Below, piece after piece: positions 25,901-33,555 of a stretch of 44,874 nt of DNA; position 1 is the stretch's first letter; each line of letters opens with the position of its first letter. The stretch comes from JAVMKJ01 sp031732875 (GTDB lineage Bacteria; Pseudomonadota; Gammaproteobacteria; Competibacterales; Competibacteraceae): assembly GCA_031732875.1 (NCBI GenBank), contig JAVMKL010000033.1, positions 1 to 44,874 on the forward strand. The letters are read 5' to 3'. Both the position numbers and the translations under genes were made by a program. The notes beneath the pieces were generated by a model. The model had not been told where the DNA came from. It ran no database searches and saw nothing but the letters and a program-made list of their open reading frames with translations.

Positions 25901-27016
25901 ATGGTCTGGAATCGAAAGGCTGAATCCCAGAAACCGTTATCGGCTCTCAACGGGACTGCGGCGACGAACACGCGTGGTCTGCTCGAAGCGATCAGCACAA
26001 TGTTAATAATTTTGGGCCGTTACGCCTTCGACATGGGCGAACTGGATGCCCGAACCATCGATCAGACTTGCGAGCGATGGGCGCAACACATTCTGAACGG
26101 CGCTCCCGATCCCGGCAGCCCCGGACGGACCATCCCACCCGAGACGGCGGAGCCCTACCCCGAGAGCGAGCGCAACTGGCGGGGACTGTATGACTTCGTC
26201 ACGCGATTGCGGCGCCAGGAAAACAGTTACGTTACCACCCATCTCAAGGAGATCCGCCAGGTCATCGGCGATTTCGTCCAGACCATCGGCAAGATCTTCG
26301 CCGACGACCGGGAAGAACAGGCCCAGATCAACGCCGCCCTCAACGATCTGAAAAAAGTCATTGAAAACAATGCCCCGCTCGACATCCTGTCGCGGGAAGC
26401 CATGCACGCGGTCGGCCTGATCAGCCAGATCGCCGAGGAACACAACCGGCGCCACCAGAATCTCCTCGAGGAATTGAGCGGCAAACTCAAGGCCATGCGC
26501 AACGAACTGGACGCGGCCAAGCACGAGATGGAACTGGACCCGCTGACCCGCCTTTACAACCGCAAGGCCTTCGACGAACAGTTGGCCCGCGTCTTCGAAC
26601 TGAACAAGCTCTCCGGCCAGCCTGCTTGTCTGCTGATGTTGGATGTGGACCACTTCAAGAGCGTCAACGATCGCCATGGCCACGCGGCTGGCGATCAGGT
26701 ACTCAAGCAACTGGCCAACTGCTGCTTCTATACCTTCCCGCGCAAGGACGATTTCGTGGCCCGCTACGGCGGCGAGGAATTTGTCATCATCCTGCAGGAA
26801 ACTACCCTCAAGACGGCTACCATGCTGTGCGAGCGGTTTTTACGAGCGATACGAACGCTCCGCATCGCCCTCGATCATGCAGAGAGGCTGAGCATTACCG
26901 TCTCAGTCGGTATTGCCGAACTCGATCCAAGCACCAACCCCAACCAGTGGTTGACGAGAGCCGACAACGCGCTTTATCGCGCCAAGCAGCAGGGACGCGA
27001 CCAGATACAATGTTGA
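25901..27016 (+). CDS. Diguanylate cyclase with helical N-terminal domain
   Basis: A 371-residue cytoplasmic enzyme that makes cyclic di-GMP. The GGDEF domain occupies about 210-371 with active-site GGEEF at 290-294. An inhibitory site RKDD (281-284) lies exactly five residues upstream, so product inhibition is expected. The first 200 residues have no membrane segment and form charged helices with likely coiled coil near 155-210. No known sensor domain was recognised. There is no clear ribosome-binding site before the ATG. Convergent with the YciA gene. Confidence 0.9.
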   Translation: MVWNRKAESQKPLSALNGTAATNTRGLLEAISTMLIILGRYAFDMGELDARTIDQTCERWAQHILNGAPDPGSPGRTIPPETAEPYPESERNWRGLYDFVTRLRRQENSYVTTHLKEIRQVIGDFVQTIGKIFADDREEQAQINAALNDLKKVIENNAPLDILSREAMHAVGLISQIAEEHNRRHQNLLEELSGKLKAMRNELDAAKHEMELDPLTRLYNRKAFDEQLARVFELNKLSGQPACLLMLDVDHFKSVNDRHGHAAGDQVLKQLANCCFYTFPRKDDFVARYGGEEFVIILQETTLKTATMLCERFLRAIRTLRIALDHAERLSITVSVGIAELDPSTNPNQWLTRADNALYRAKQQGRDQIQC

Positions 27017-27043
27017 TCCTGACCGCGCGGAGCACGCCCGCCA

Positions 27044-27484
27044 TCACCAATACCGTCCGAAATCCGGTCCCCGTTCGGGCAGTTTGCGCGGCCTGCCCTC
27101 GTCGTCGATGGCGACATAGATGATGACCGCCTCGGTGACCTTGTCCGACAGCAATTTGCCGTCGCGGGCGCGTTGGACGAAGACCTCGACCTTGACGGTG
27201 ATCGAGGTTGAACCCACCTTCTGAATCCGGGCGAAGCAGCTGACCAGATCGCCCACGAACACCGGTTTGTGGAACTCCATCGAGGTCACGGCCACGGTCG
27301 TCACCCGGCCGCCGGCGTACTCCACCGCCACCACGCTGCCGGCAACGTCCATCTGCGCCATGATCCAGCCGCCGAAAATGTTGCCGTTTGGATTGGTGTG
27401 GGCCGGCATCGCCAGAATGCGAACGGTCGGTTGGCGATCGCGCGGAAAGACGTCCCGCGGGTCCCGCGGTTCGATTGCGGACAT
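27044..27484 (-). CDS. Acyl-CoA thioesterase, YciA type
   Basis: A 146-residue hotdog-fold enzyme that hydrolyses acyl-CoA to free acid and CoA. The motif NPNGNIFGGWIMAQMD near residues 31-46 is typical of YciA/BACH thioesterases, and TSMEFHKPVFVGD follows. The ATG at 27484 has GGGAG six bases upstream. The ending in a basic tail is family-typical. It may moderate CoA thioester pools in this PHA-making organism; that link is inference. Confidence 0.9.
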   Translation of the reverse strand: MSAIEPRDPRDVFPRDRQPTVRILAMPAHTNPNGNIFGGWIMAQMDVAGSVVAVEYAGGRVTTVAVTSMEFHKPVFVGDLVSCFARIQKVGSTSITVKVEVFVQRARDGKLLSDKVTEAVIIYVAIDDEGRPRKLPERGPDFGRYW

Positions 27485-27591
27485 GACAACTCCCAAACCT
27501 GAAGATGGAGCCGCGACCCCAGGACCGCGGCGGAGCCATGAGACGGACATGTCGAGCGACCCTGGCTGGATTTTTCGCTCGCCAGCGCGCC

Positions 27592-27635
27592 AAACTCGCT
27601 GCAAACTCGCTGCAAACTCGCTGCAAACTCGACTG
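27592..27635. repeat. 11-bp tandem repeat, about four copies
   Basis: The unit AAACTCGCTGC occurs three times without error (27592-27602, 27603-27613, 27614-27624), followed by a fourth copy with one inserted base (AAACTCGACTGC). It lies in the divergent promoter region between yciA and the deacetylase-like gene. Confidence 0.8.
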
Positions 27636-27691
27636 CGACTATGATAGCTTATTGAAAAGCCGTTAACCCCCTAGACTGAGGATAGAGCGTA

Positions 27692-28651
27692 ATGGCACGA
27701 AGTAGGACGGTGGCCGTCTACACTGGCGAAGAACTCGGCCGCTACGGATTCGACGATCATCCATTCGGTGAGGAACGCATCCACGCCTTCTGGGACGAGA
27801 TGCACATTCGCCACCTCGACTACCAGGTACGCCTCTTTCAGCCGGTGATCGCGACCGAGGAACAGATCAGGCTGTTTCACACCGCCGGTTACGTCGAGAA
27901 GGTTAAAATCCACTCCGAGACCGGCGATGGCCTGCTGGATTATGGCGATACCCCCGCCTACAAGGGGGTATTCGAGGATGCCGCGGTGGTGGTCGGCACG
28001 GTGGTGGATGCCACCCGCAAGATCATGAACAACGAGGCCCGGCGGATTTTCGTACCCATCGCCGGCCTGCATCACAGCATGCCCGACACCGCTTCCGGCT
28101 TTTGCGTGTTCAACGATGTCGGCGTGGCCATCAAGATCCTGCAACGGGACTACGGGCTGGAGCGCATCGGCTACGTCGACATCGATGCTCACCACGGCGA
28201 CGGCGTGTTTTATCCCTTCGAATCCGACCCGACCGTAATCTTCGCCGACATCCACGAGGACGGCCGCTACAACTTCCCCCAGAGCGGTTTCGCGCACGAG
28301 ATCGGCAAGGGCGAGGCCAAGGGCCGCAAGCTCAATATCCCGCTGCTGCCGCTGTCGGCCGACGAAGACTTCCTGATGATGTGGGACAAGGTTGAAGATT
28401 TCCTCCAAAGATGGGAACCGCAATTCATCTTCATGAACTGTGGCGCCGATGGCCTGGACGGCGACCCGTTGGCCCACCTGCATTATTCGACCCGCGCTCA
28501 CAGTCGCGCCGCTCGCGGTCTGTGCCGGATCGCCGAGGAGTTCGCCGAGGGTCGCATTCTCGGCGTGGGCGGCGGCGGTTACGACATGCGGAATGTCGGC
28601 AGAGCCTGGGTCGCCGTGGTGGATGCCTTCCTGGAAGAGCCGATGCGCTGA
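27692..28651 (+). CDS. Histone-deacetylase-family hydrolase (AcuC-like)
   Basis: A 319-residue zinc amidohydrolase related to acetoin-utilisation deacetylase and polyamine deacetylases. Active-site motifs are all present: H127-H128, the zinc pair Asp165/His167 in DIDAHHGDG, third ligand Asp253 in NCGADGLDGDP, and Tyr298 in GGGGYD. ATG 27692 has an AGGA upstream. It is the first of a rightward run with xthA and rfbB. Whether it removes acetyl groups from proteins or small amines cannot be told. Confidence 0.9.
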   Translation: MARSRTVAVYTGEELGRYGFDDHPFGEERIHAFWDEMHIRHLDYQVRLFQPVIATEEQIRLFHTAGYVEKVKIHSETGDGLLDYGDTPAYKGVFEDAAVVVGTVVDATRKIMNNEARRIFVPIAGLHHSMPDTASGFCVFNDVGVAIKILQRDYGLERIGYVDIDAHHGDGVFYPFESDPTVIFADIHEDGRYNFPQSGFAHEIGKGEAKGRKLNIPLLPLSADEDFLMMWDKVEDFLQRWEPQFIFMNCGADGLDGDPLAHLHYSTRAHSRAARGLCRIAEEFAEGRILGVGGGGYDMRNVGRAWVAVVDAFLEEPMR

Positions 28652-28664
28652 GGGCAACCGTTCG

Positions 28665-28700
28665 CTTCCCCCGCCCACCAGCGAGCGAGAGAGGTTGGAT
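28665..28700. repeat. Second copy of the dispersed CCCCCGCCC/GAGAGG element
   Basis: CCCCCGCCCACC is followed by GCGAGCGAGAGAGGTT in the gap before xthA. It is similar to the element at 21990-22025, where the arms are CCCCCGCCCC and GCGAGAGGTT. The copy is degenerate but the order of the arms is the same. Confidence 0.4.
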
Positions 28701-28713
28701 CCGATCACCATCG

Positions 28714-29493
28714 ATGCTGAAAATCGCCACCTGGAACGTCAACTCTCTGAACGTGCGCCTGCCGCAGGTGCTGGACTGGCTGCGCGACCGGCAGCCGGAC
28801 ATCCTGGCCCTGCAGGAAACCAAGGTGACCGATCCCGATTTCCCGACGCTGGACATCGCCGAGGCCGGCTATCAATCTGCCTTTGCCGGACAGAAAACCT
28901 ATAATGGCGTGGCGATTCTCAGCCGCCTGCCCGCCGACGGCATCGTCACGGATCCACCGGGAACGACCGATCCACAACGGCGGGTGCTGGGCGCGACCAT
29001 CGGCGATGTACGGGTATTGAATCTCTACGTCCCCAACGGTCAGGCGGTCGGCTCCGACAAGTTTGCCTACAAACTCGCCTGGCTGGACCGGCTCGCCGCC
29101 TGGCTCGAAACCCAACTGGCCCAATATCCACGACTGGTGGTGCTGGGCGACTTCAACATCGCCCCGGACGACCGCGACGTACACGATCCCGAGGCTTGGG
29201 CCGGTCAAGTGCTGTGCAGCGAATCGGAACGTGCCGCGTTCCAGCGACTGCTGGATCTGGGGTTAACGGACACCTTCCGCCTGTTCCCGCAGGAGGACCA
29301 CGCCTTTAGCTGGTGGGACTATCGAGCCGCCGCCTTCCGTCGCAACCTCGGCCTGCGCATCGACCATATTCTCGCCAGTCCGGTCCTGGCGGCGGCCTGT
29401 ACCGCCTGTCTGGTAGACAAGGCACCGCGCCGGCTGGAACGCCCGTCCGATCACGCCCCGGTCATCGCTGAATTCGCCACCAACCTCAACTGA
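28714..29493 (+). CDS. xthA: Exodeoxyribonuclease III
   Basis: A 259-residue EEP-superfamily nuclease for abasic-site repair and 3' end cleaning. It begins LKIATWNVNSLNVRL, with Glu35 in LQETK, the metal and catalytic motif GDFNIAP, and the terminal SDHAP. Length and motifs match XthA. It starts 62 bases after the deacetylase-like gene; the gap contains a palindromic element (28665-28700). Confidence 0.93.
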   Translation: MLKIATWNVNSLNVRLPQVLDWLRDRQPDILALQETKVTDPDFPTLDIAEAGYQSAFAGQKTYNGVAILSRLPADGIVTDPPGTTDPQRRVLGATIGDVRVLNLYVPNGQAVGSDKFAYKLAWLDRLAAWLETQLAQYPRLVVLGDFNIAPDDRDVHDPEAWAGQVLCSESERAAFQRLLDLGLTDTFRLFPQEDHAFSWWDYRAAAFRRNLGLRIDHILASPVLAAACTACLVDKAPRRLERPSDHAPVIAEFATNLN

Positions 29494-29504
29494 ATCGAGC
29501 CTTC

Positions 29505-30545
29505 ATGGAACATCATCCCCGCAACGTTCTGGTGACCGGCGGCGCCGGTTTCATCGGTTGCAACTTCGTCCGTCATCTGCTGGCCATCGACCCGGAAGTT
29601 CGCATCGTCACCCTCGACCTGCTGACCTATGCCGGTTCGCTGGACAAGCTGCGCGATCTGCCCGATCCCGCCCGGCATGTCTTCGTCCAGGGCGACATCT
29701 GCGACCGGCCGCTGGTGGACCGACTGCTGCGCGAACACCAGATCGACACCATTGCCCATTTCGCCGCCGAAAGCCATGTGGACCGTTCCATCACCGGGCC
29801 GGCGGCCTTCGTGCAAACCAACCTGGTCGGCACCTTCACTCTGCTGGAGGCGGCGCGCCAGTTCTGGCTGGACAATGGCAAAATGGTCGAGCATTGCCGC
29901 TTTCATCACATCTCCACCGACGAGGTGTACGGCACGCTGCGACGCGACGATCCGCCGTTCGCCGAAACTACCCCCTACGCGCCCAACTCGCCCTACTCCG
30001 CCTCCAAGGCCGGTTCCGACCATCTGGCGCGGGCCTATTTCCACACCTACGGCCTGCCGGTGGTAACCACCAACTGCTCCAACAACTACGGCCCCTTCCA
30101 GCACGGCGAGAAGTTCATCCCCACCGTGATCCATTCCTGCCTGCTGCGGAAACCGATTCCGGTCTATGGCGACGGCAGCAACATCCGCGACTGGCTCTAC
30201 GTCGAGGACCACTGCCGGGGCATCGAGGCGGTAATCTGCCAGGGCCGGCTGGGCGAGACCTACAACATCGGCGGTTGCAACGAATGGGCGAACATCGACA
30301 TCACCCGGTTGATCTGCAAGCTGCTGGACGAGCGCTGCCCGGAACATGCGCCGCACGAGCGGTTAATCACCTTTGTGACCGACCGACCCGGCCACGATTG
30401 GCGCTATGCCATCGACGCCGACAAGATGGCCAGAGAACTGGATTGGCGACCCCAGGAAACCTTCCAGACCGGCATCGCCAAGACCGTGGACTGGTATCTG
30501 AAGCAGCACGCAGCCGACCCCACCCAAACCGAATCCAAACCATGA
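29505..30545 (+). CDS. rfbB: dTDP-glucose 4,6-dehydratase
   Basis: A 346-residue extended short-chain dehydrogenase that converts dTDP-glucose to dTDP-4-keto-6-deoxyglucose for surface sugar synthesis. The NAD loop is TGGAGFIG (11-18), the catalytic pair Tyr164/Lys168 in YSASK, and the substrate-specific HISTDEVYG is present. The usual rfbACD partners are not adjacent. It overlaps the downstream M16 protease gene by four bases, an unexpected pairing. Confidence 0.93.
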   Translation: MEHHPRNVLVTGGAGFIGCNFVRHLLAIDPEVRIVTLDLLTYAGSLDKLRDLPDPARHVFVQGDICDRPLVDRLLREHQIDTIAHFAAESHVDRSITGPAAFVQTNLVGTFTLLEAARQFWLDNGKMVEHCRFHHISTDEVYGTLRRDDPPFAETTPYAPNSPYSASKAGSDHLARAYFHTYGLPVVTTNCSNNYGPFQHGEKFIPTVIHSCLLRKPIPVYGDGSNIRDWLYVEDHCRGIEAVICQGRLGETYNIGGCNEWANIDITRLICKLLDERCPEHAPHERLITFVTDRPGHDWRYAIDADKMARELDWRPQETFQTGIAKTVDWYLKQHAADPTQTESKP

Positions 30546-33448
30546 CCCATCCCGCCTTTCAGCACCTGCGCAGCCACCCCGTTCCCGCTCTGCGGCTGGA
30601 GTTTCAGGAATATCGCCACATTGCCACCGGCGCCCGGCACCTGCATCTGGCCGCCGACGATTCGCACAACGCCTTCATGGTGGCGTTCCTGACCGTGCCG
30701 CAGGACTCGACCGGCGTGGCCCACATCCTCGAACACACCAGCCTGTGCGGCAGCCGACGCTACCCGGTGCGCGATCCGTTTTTCATGATGATCCGCCGGT
30801 CGCTCAACACCTTCATGAACGCCTTCACCAGCAGCGACTGGACCGCCTACCCGTTCGCCAGCCAGAACCAAAAGGATTTCAACAACCTGCTGGATGTGTA
30901 CCTGGATGCAACCTTTTTCCCGCTGCTGGACGAGCGTGATTTCGCCCAGGAAGGCCACCGGCTGGAATTCGCCCAGCCCGGCGATCCGAACTCGGAACTG
31001 CTGTTCAAGGGCGTGGTGTTCAACGAAATGAAAGGTGCGCTGAGTTCGCCAGTACAACGACTGGGACTGGCGCTGCAAAGCCGGTTGTTTCCCACCACCA
31101 CCTATCATTACAACAGCGGCGGCGATCCCGAGGCGATACCCGATCTCACTTACGCACAGCTCAAGTCCTTCCACGCCCGCCACTACCATCCGTCGAACGC
31201 CATCTTCCTGACCTACGGCGACATCCCCGCCGCCGACCATCAGGAACGCTTCGAGACCCGGGCGCTGGATCAATTCCAGGCACTGAAACTCGACCTGGCC
31301 ATCCCCGACGAGCGCCGCCATACCGCGCCGGTCGCCGATCTCATCCACTATCCCCTGGATGGCGTCGAAGACCCGAGCGATCAGACCCACGTCGTACTGG
31401 GCTGGCTGCTGGGACCGATCACCGACCCGCTGGCGACCCTGCGGGCGCGGCTGTTGAGCGACGTGCTGCTGGACAACAGCAGTTCGCCGCTGCGCAATGC
31501 CCTGGAAACCTCCGAACTCGGCGCCGCGCCGTCGCCGCTGTGCGGTTTCGATACCTCCACGCGCGAGGCCACCTTCGTCTGTGGCCTGGAGGGTTCCAAC
31601 CCCGAACACGCCGAGGCGGTCGATGCGCTGGTGTTCGACGTGCTGCGCCAGGTCGCCGCCGAGGGCGTGCCGCGGAACGCGGTGGACGCCGCCCTCCATC
31701 AATTGGAACTGAGCGAGCGCGAAATCACCGGCGACGGTTTCCCCTACGGCTTGCGCCTGCTGATGGAAGCGCTGACCCCGGCGATCCACGGCGGCGACCC
31801 GCTGCCGGCGCTGGACAGCGATCCGCTGCTGGAGCAACTCCGAGTCGAAAGCCGGGACACCGGTTTCATCCCGCGCCTCGCCCGGCAACTGTTGCTGGAC
31901 AACCCACACCGGGTCCGGCTGACCATGGCCCCCGATCCGGAACTGAGCGCGAAACAGGCGGCGGCGGAACGGGAACGGCTGGCGGTCCTTCGCGCGACGC
32001 TGGCCGAAGCCGACCAAACCCGCATCGTCGAACAGGCCCGGACGCTGGCCGAACGCCAGCAACGGCAGGACGATCCCGAACTTCTGCCCAAGGTCGGCCT
32101 GGAAGATGTTCCGCCGGATTTGAAAATCGCCGAGGGCGTCGCCCGTCCCGTCGGCGCGCTCCCCGCCACCTGGTACGCCCAGGGCACCAACGGCATGGTC
32201 TACCTGCAAGCCGTGCTCGACCTGCCGGCGCTGGAACCCGAGGAGCTGGATCTATTGCCGCTGTTCTGCGCCTGCCTGAGCGAAGTGGGCAGCGCCGGCC
32301 GCGACTACCGAACCACCCAGGCCCGGCAGGCGGCGGTAACCGGCGGCCTCAGCGGCCGCGCCAGCGTGCGCGGCGGGGTGGACGACGTCAACCGGGTCCA
32401 GGGCGTGCTGGTGCTGGCCGGCAAGGCATTGGCCCGCAACCACGCCGCGCTGGCCGAGCTGCTGTGGGAAACCCTGACCTCCCCGCGCTTCGACGAGTTG
32501 CCCCGGTTGCGCGAATTGATCGCGCAAATTCGCGCCCAGCGCGAGGAGGGAGTGACCGATCACGGCCACATGCTGGCGCTCGCGGCCGCCTGTTCCAGCC
32601 TGAGTCCGGTGGCGGCGCTCAGCCATCGCTGGGAGGGTTTGCAAGGGCTGCGCGCCGTGAAGGCGCTGGACGACGCGCTGGACGATGCCGGGGCGCTGGC
32701 CGCCTTCGCCGCCCGGCTGGAACGCTTGCGCGACCGCCTGCGCGACGCTCCCCGGCAACTGCTGGTGGTGAGCGAAGCCGCGCGACAGGAAGCCATCGCC
32801 GGGGCGCTGGCCATCCACTGGCGGGACGGTCACACCGCCCCCGTCGAACCTTTCACCCTCACCGCGCCGGAGCCGCAACCTTCACGGCAGGGCTTCAGCG
32901 TCAACACCCAGGTCAATTTCTGCGCCAAGGCCTATCCGACCGTCGCCCAGAACCACCCCGACGCCCCGGCCCTGCACGTGCTGGGCGATTTCCTGCGCAA
33001 CGGCTACCTGCACCGCGCCATTCGCGAACAGGGCGGCGCCTACGGCGGCGGCGCGGGCTATCACCCCGACAGCGGCGCCTTCCGCTTCCATTCCTACCGC
33101 GATCCGCGACTGACCGATACTCTGGCCGATTTCGACCGGGCGCTGGACTGGCTACAAACCCACGACCATCCGGCGCGGACTCTGGAGGAAGCCATTCTCG
33201 GCGTCATCGCCGCCATCGACAAGCCCGGCTCGCCCGCCGGCGAGGCGATCGGCGCCTTCTTCGGTACTCTGTTCGGCCGCACCCCGGAGCGGCGCCGCGC
33301 CTACCGGCAACGCGTGCTCGAAGTCACGCTGGACGATCTCAGGCGGGTCGCGACGACCTGGCTCCGACCGGAACAGGCCCATTGCGCGGTGCTCAGCGAC
33401 GCGCGGACGCTGGCAGAACAGGAAAACTGGGCTATCACGGCGATTTGA
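30542..33448 (+). CDS. M16 metalloprotease, presequence-protease (PreP)-like
   Basis: A 968-residue peptidase with the inverted zinc motif HxxEH (His61, Glu64, His65 in HILEHTSLCGS). The full M16C architecture follows: four repeated domains joined by a helical hairpin near the middle (EQARTLAERQQRQD). The size matches PreP/insulinase-type clam-shell peptidases that degrade free peptides of tens of residues. No signal peptide is visible, so it is probably cytoplasmic. Its start overlaps the rfbB stop (ATGA). It directly precedes the Hsp70 operon. Confidence 0.9.
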   Translation: MTHPAFQHLRSHPVPALRLEFQEYRHIATGARHLHLAADDSHNAFMVAFLTVPQDSTGVAHILEHTSLCGSRRYPVRDPFFMMIRRSLNTFMNAFTSSDWTAYPFASQNQKDFNNLLDVYLDATFFPLLDERDFAQEGHRLEFAQPGDPNSELLFKGVVFNEMKGALSSPVQRLGLALQSRLFPTTTYHYNSGGDPEAIPDLTYAQLKSFHARHYHPSNAIFLTYGDIPAADHQERFETRALDQFQALKLDLAIPDERRHTAPVADLIHYPLDGVEDPSDQTHVVLGWLLGPITDPLATLRARLLSDVLLDNSSSPLRNALETSELGAAPSPLCGFDTSTREATFVCGLEGSNPEHAEAVDALVFDVLRQVAAEGVPRNAVDAALHQLELSEREITGDGFPYGLRLLMEALTPAIHGGDPLPALDSDPLLEQLRVESRDTGFIPRLARQLLLDNPHRVRLTMAPDPELSAKQAAAERERLAVLRATLAEADQTRIVEQARTLAERQQRQDDPELLPKVGLEDVPPDLKIAEGVARPVGALPATWYAQGTNGMVYLQAVLDLPALEPEELDLLPLFCACLSEVGSAGRDYRTTQARQAAVTGGLSGRASVRGGVDDVNRVQGVLVLAGKALARNHAALAELLWETLTSPRFDELPRLRELIAQIRAQREEGVTDHGHMLALAAACSSLSPVAALSHRWEGLQGLRAVKALDDALDDAGALAAFAARLERLRDRLRDAPRQLLVVSEAARQEAIAGALAIHWRDGHTAPVEPFTLTAPEPQPSRQGFSVNTQVNFCAKAYPTVAQNHPDAPALHVLGDFLRNGYLHRAIREQGGAYGGGAGYHPDSGAFRFHSYRDPRLTDTLADFDRALDWLQTHDHPARTLEEAILGVIAAIDKPGSPAGEAIGAFFGTLFGRTPERRRAYRQRVLEVTLDDLRRVATTWLRPEQAHCAVLSDARTLAEQENWAITAI

Positions 33449-33555
33449 TTCTCGCCGACGCCATCAAGGTTCATCGGAATGCGTAAACCGCCCCCGCCGC
33501 CCCGCTTCCGCCTCGACGACCGCTCACCCGGGAACTGATCGCCCGCGGCGAAGCC

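Noticed and set aside
27592..27635. Tandem repeat considered as a CRISPR or plasmid iteron origin
   Set aside because: Units are 11 bp with no spacers, and no replication initiator gene is nearby.
30404..32209. 601-codon minus-strand frame opposite the M16 protease
   Set aside because: Shadow of the peptidase frame with no recognisable motif or ribosome-binding site.
31540..33486. 648-codon rightward open frame inside the M16 protease gene
   Set aside because: Extremely Arg/Gly/Pro rich, no domains, and the other frame carries the intact peptidase.
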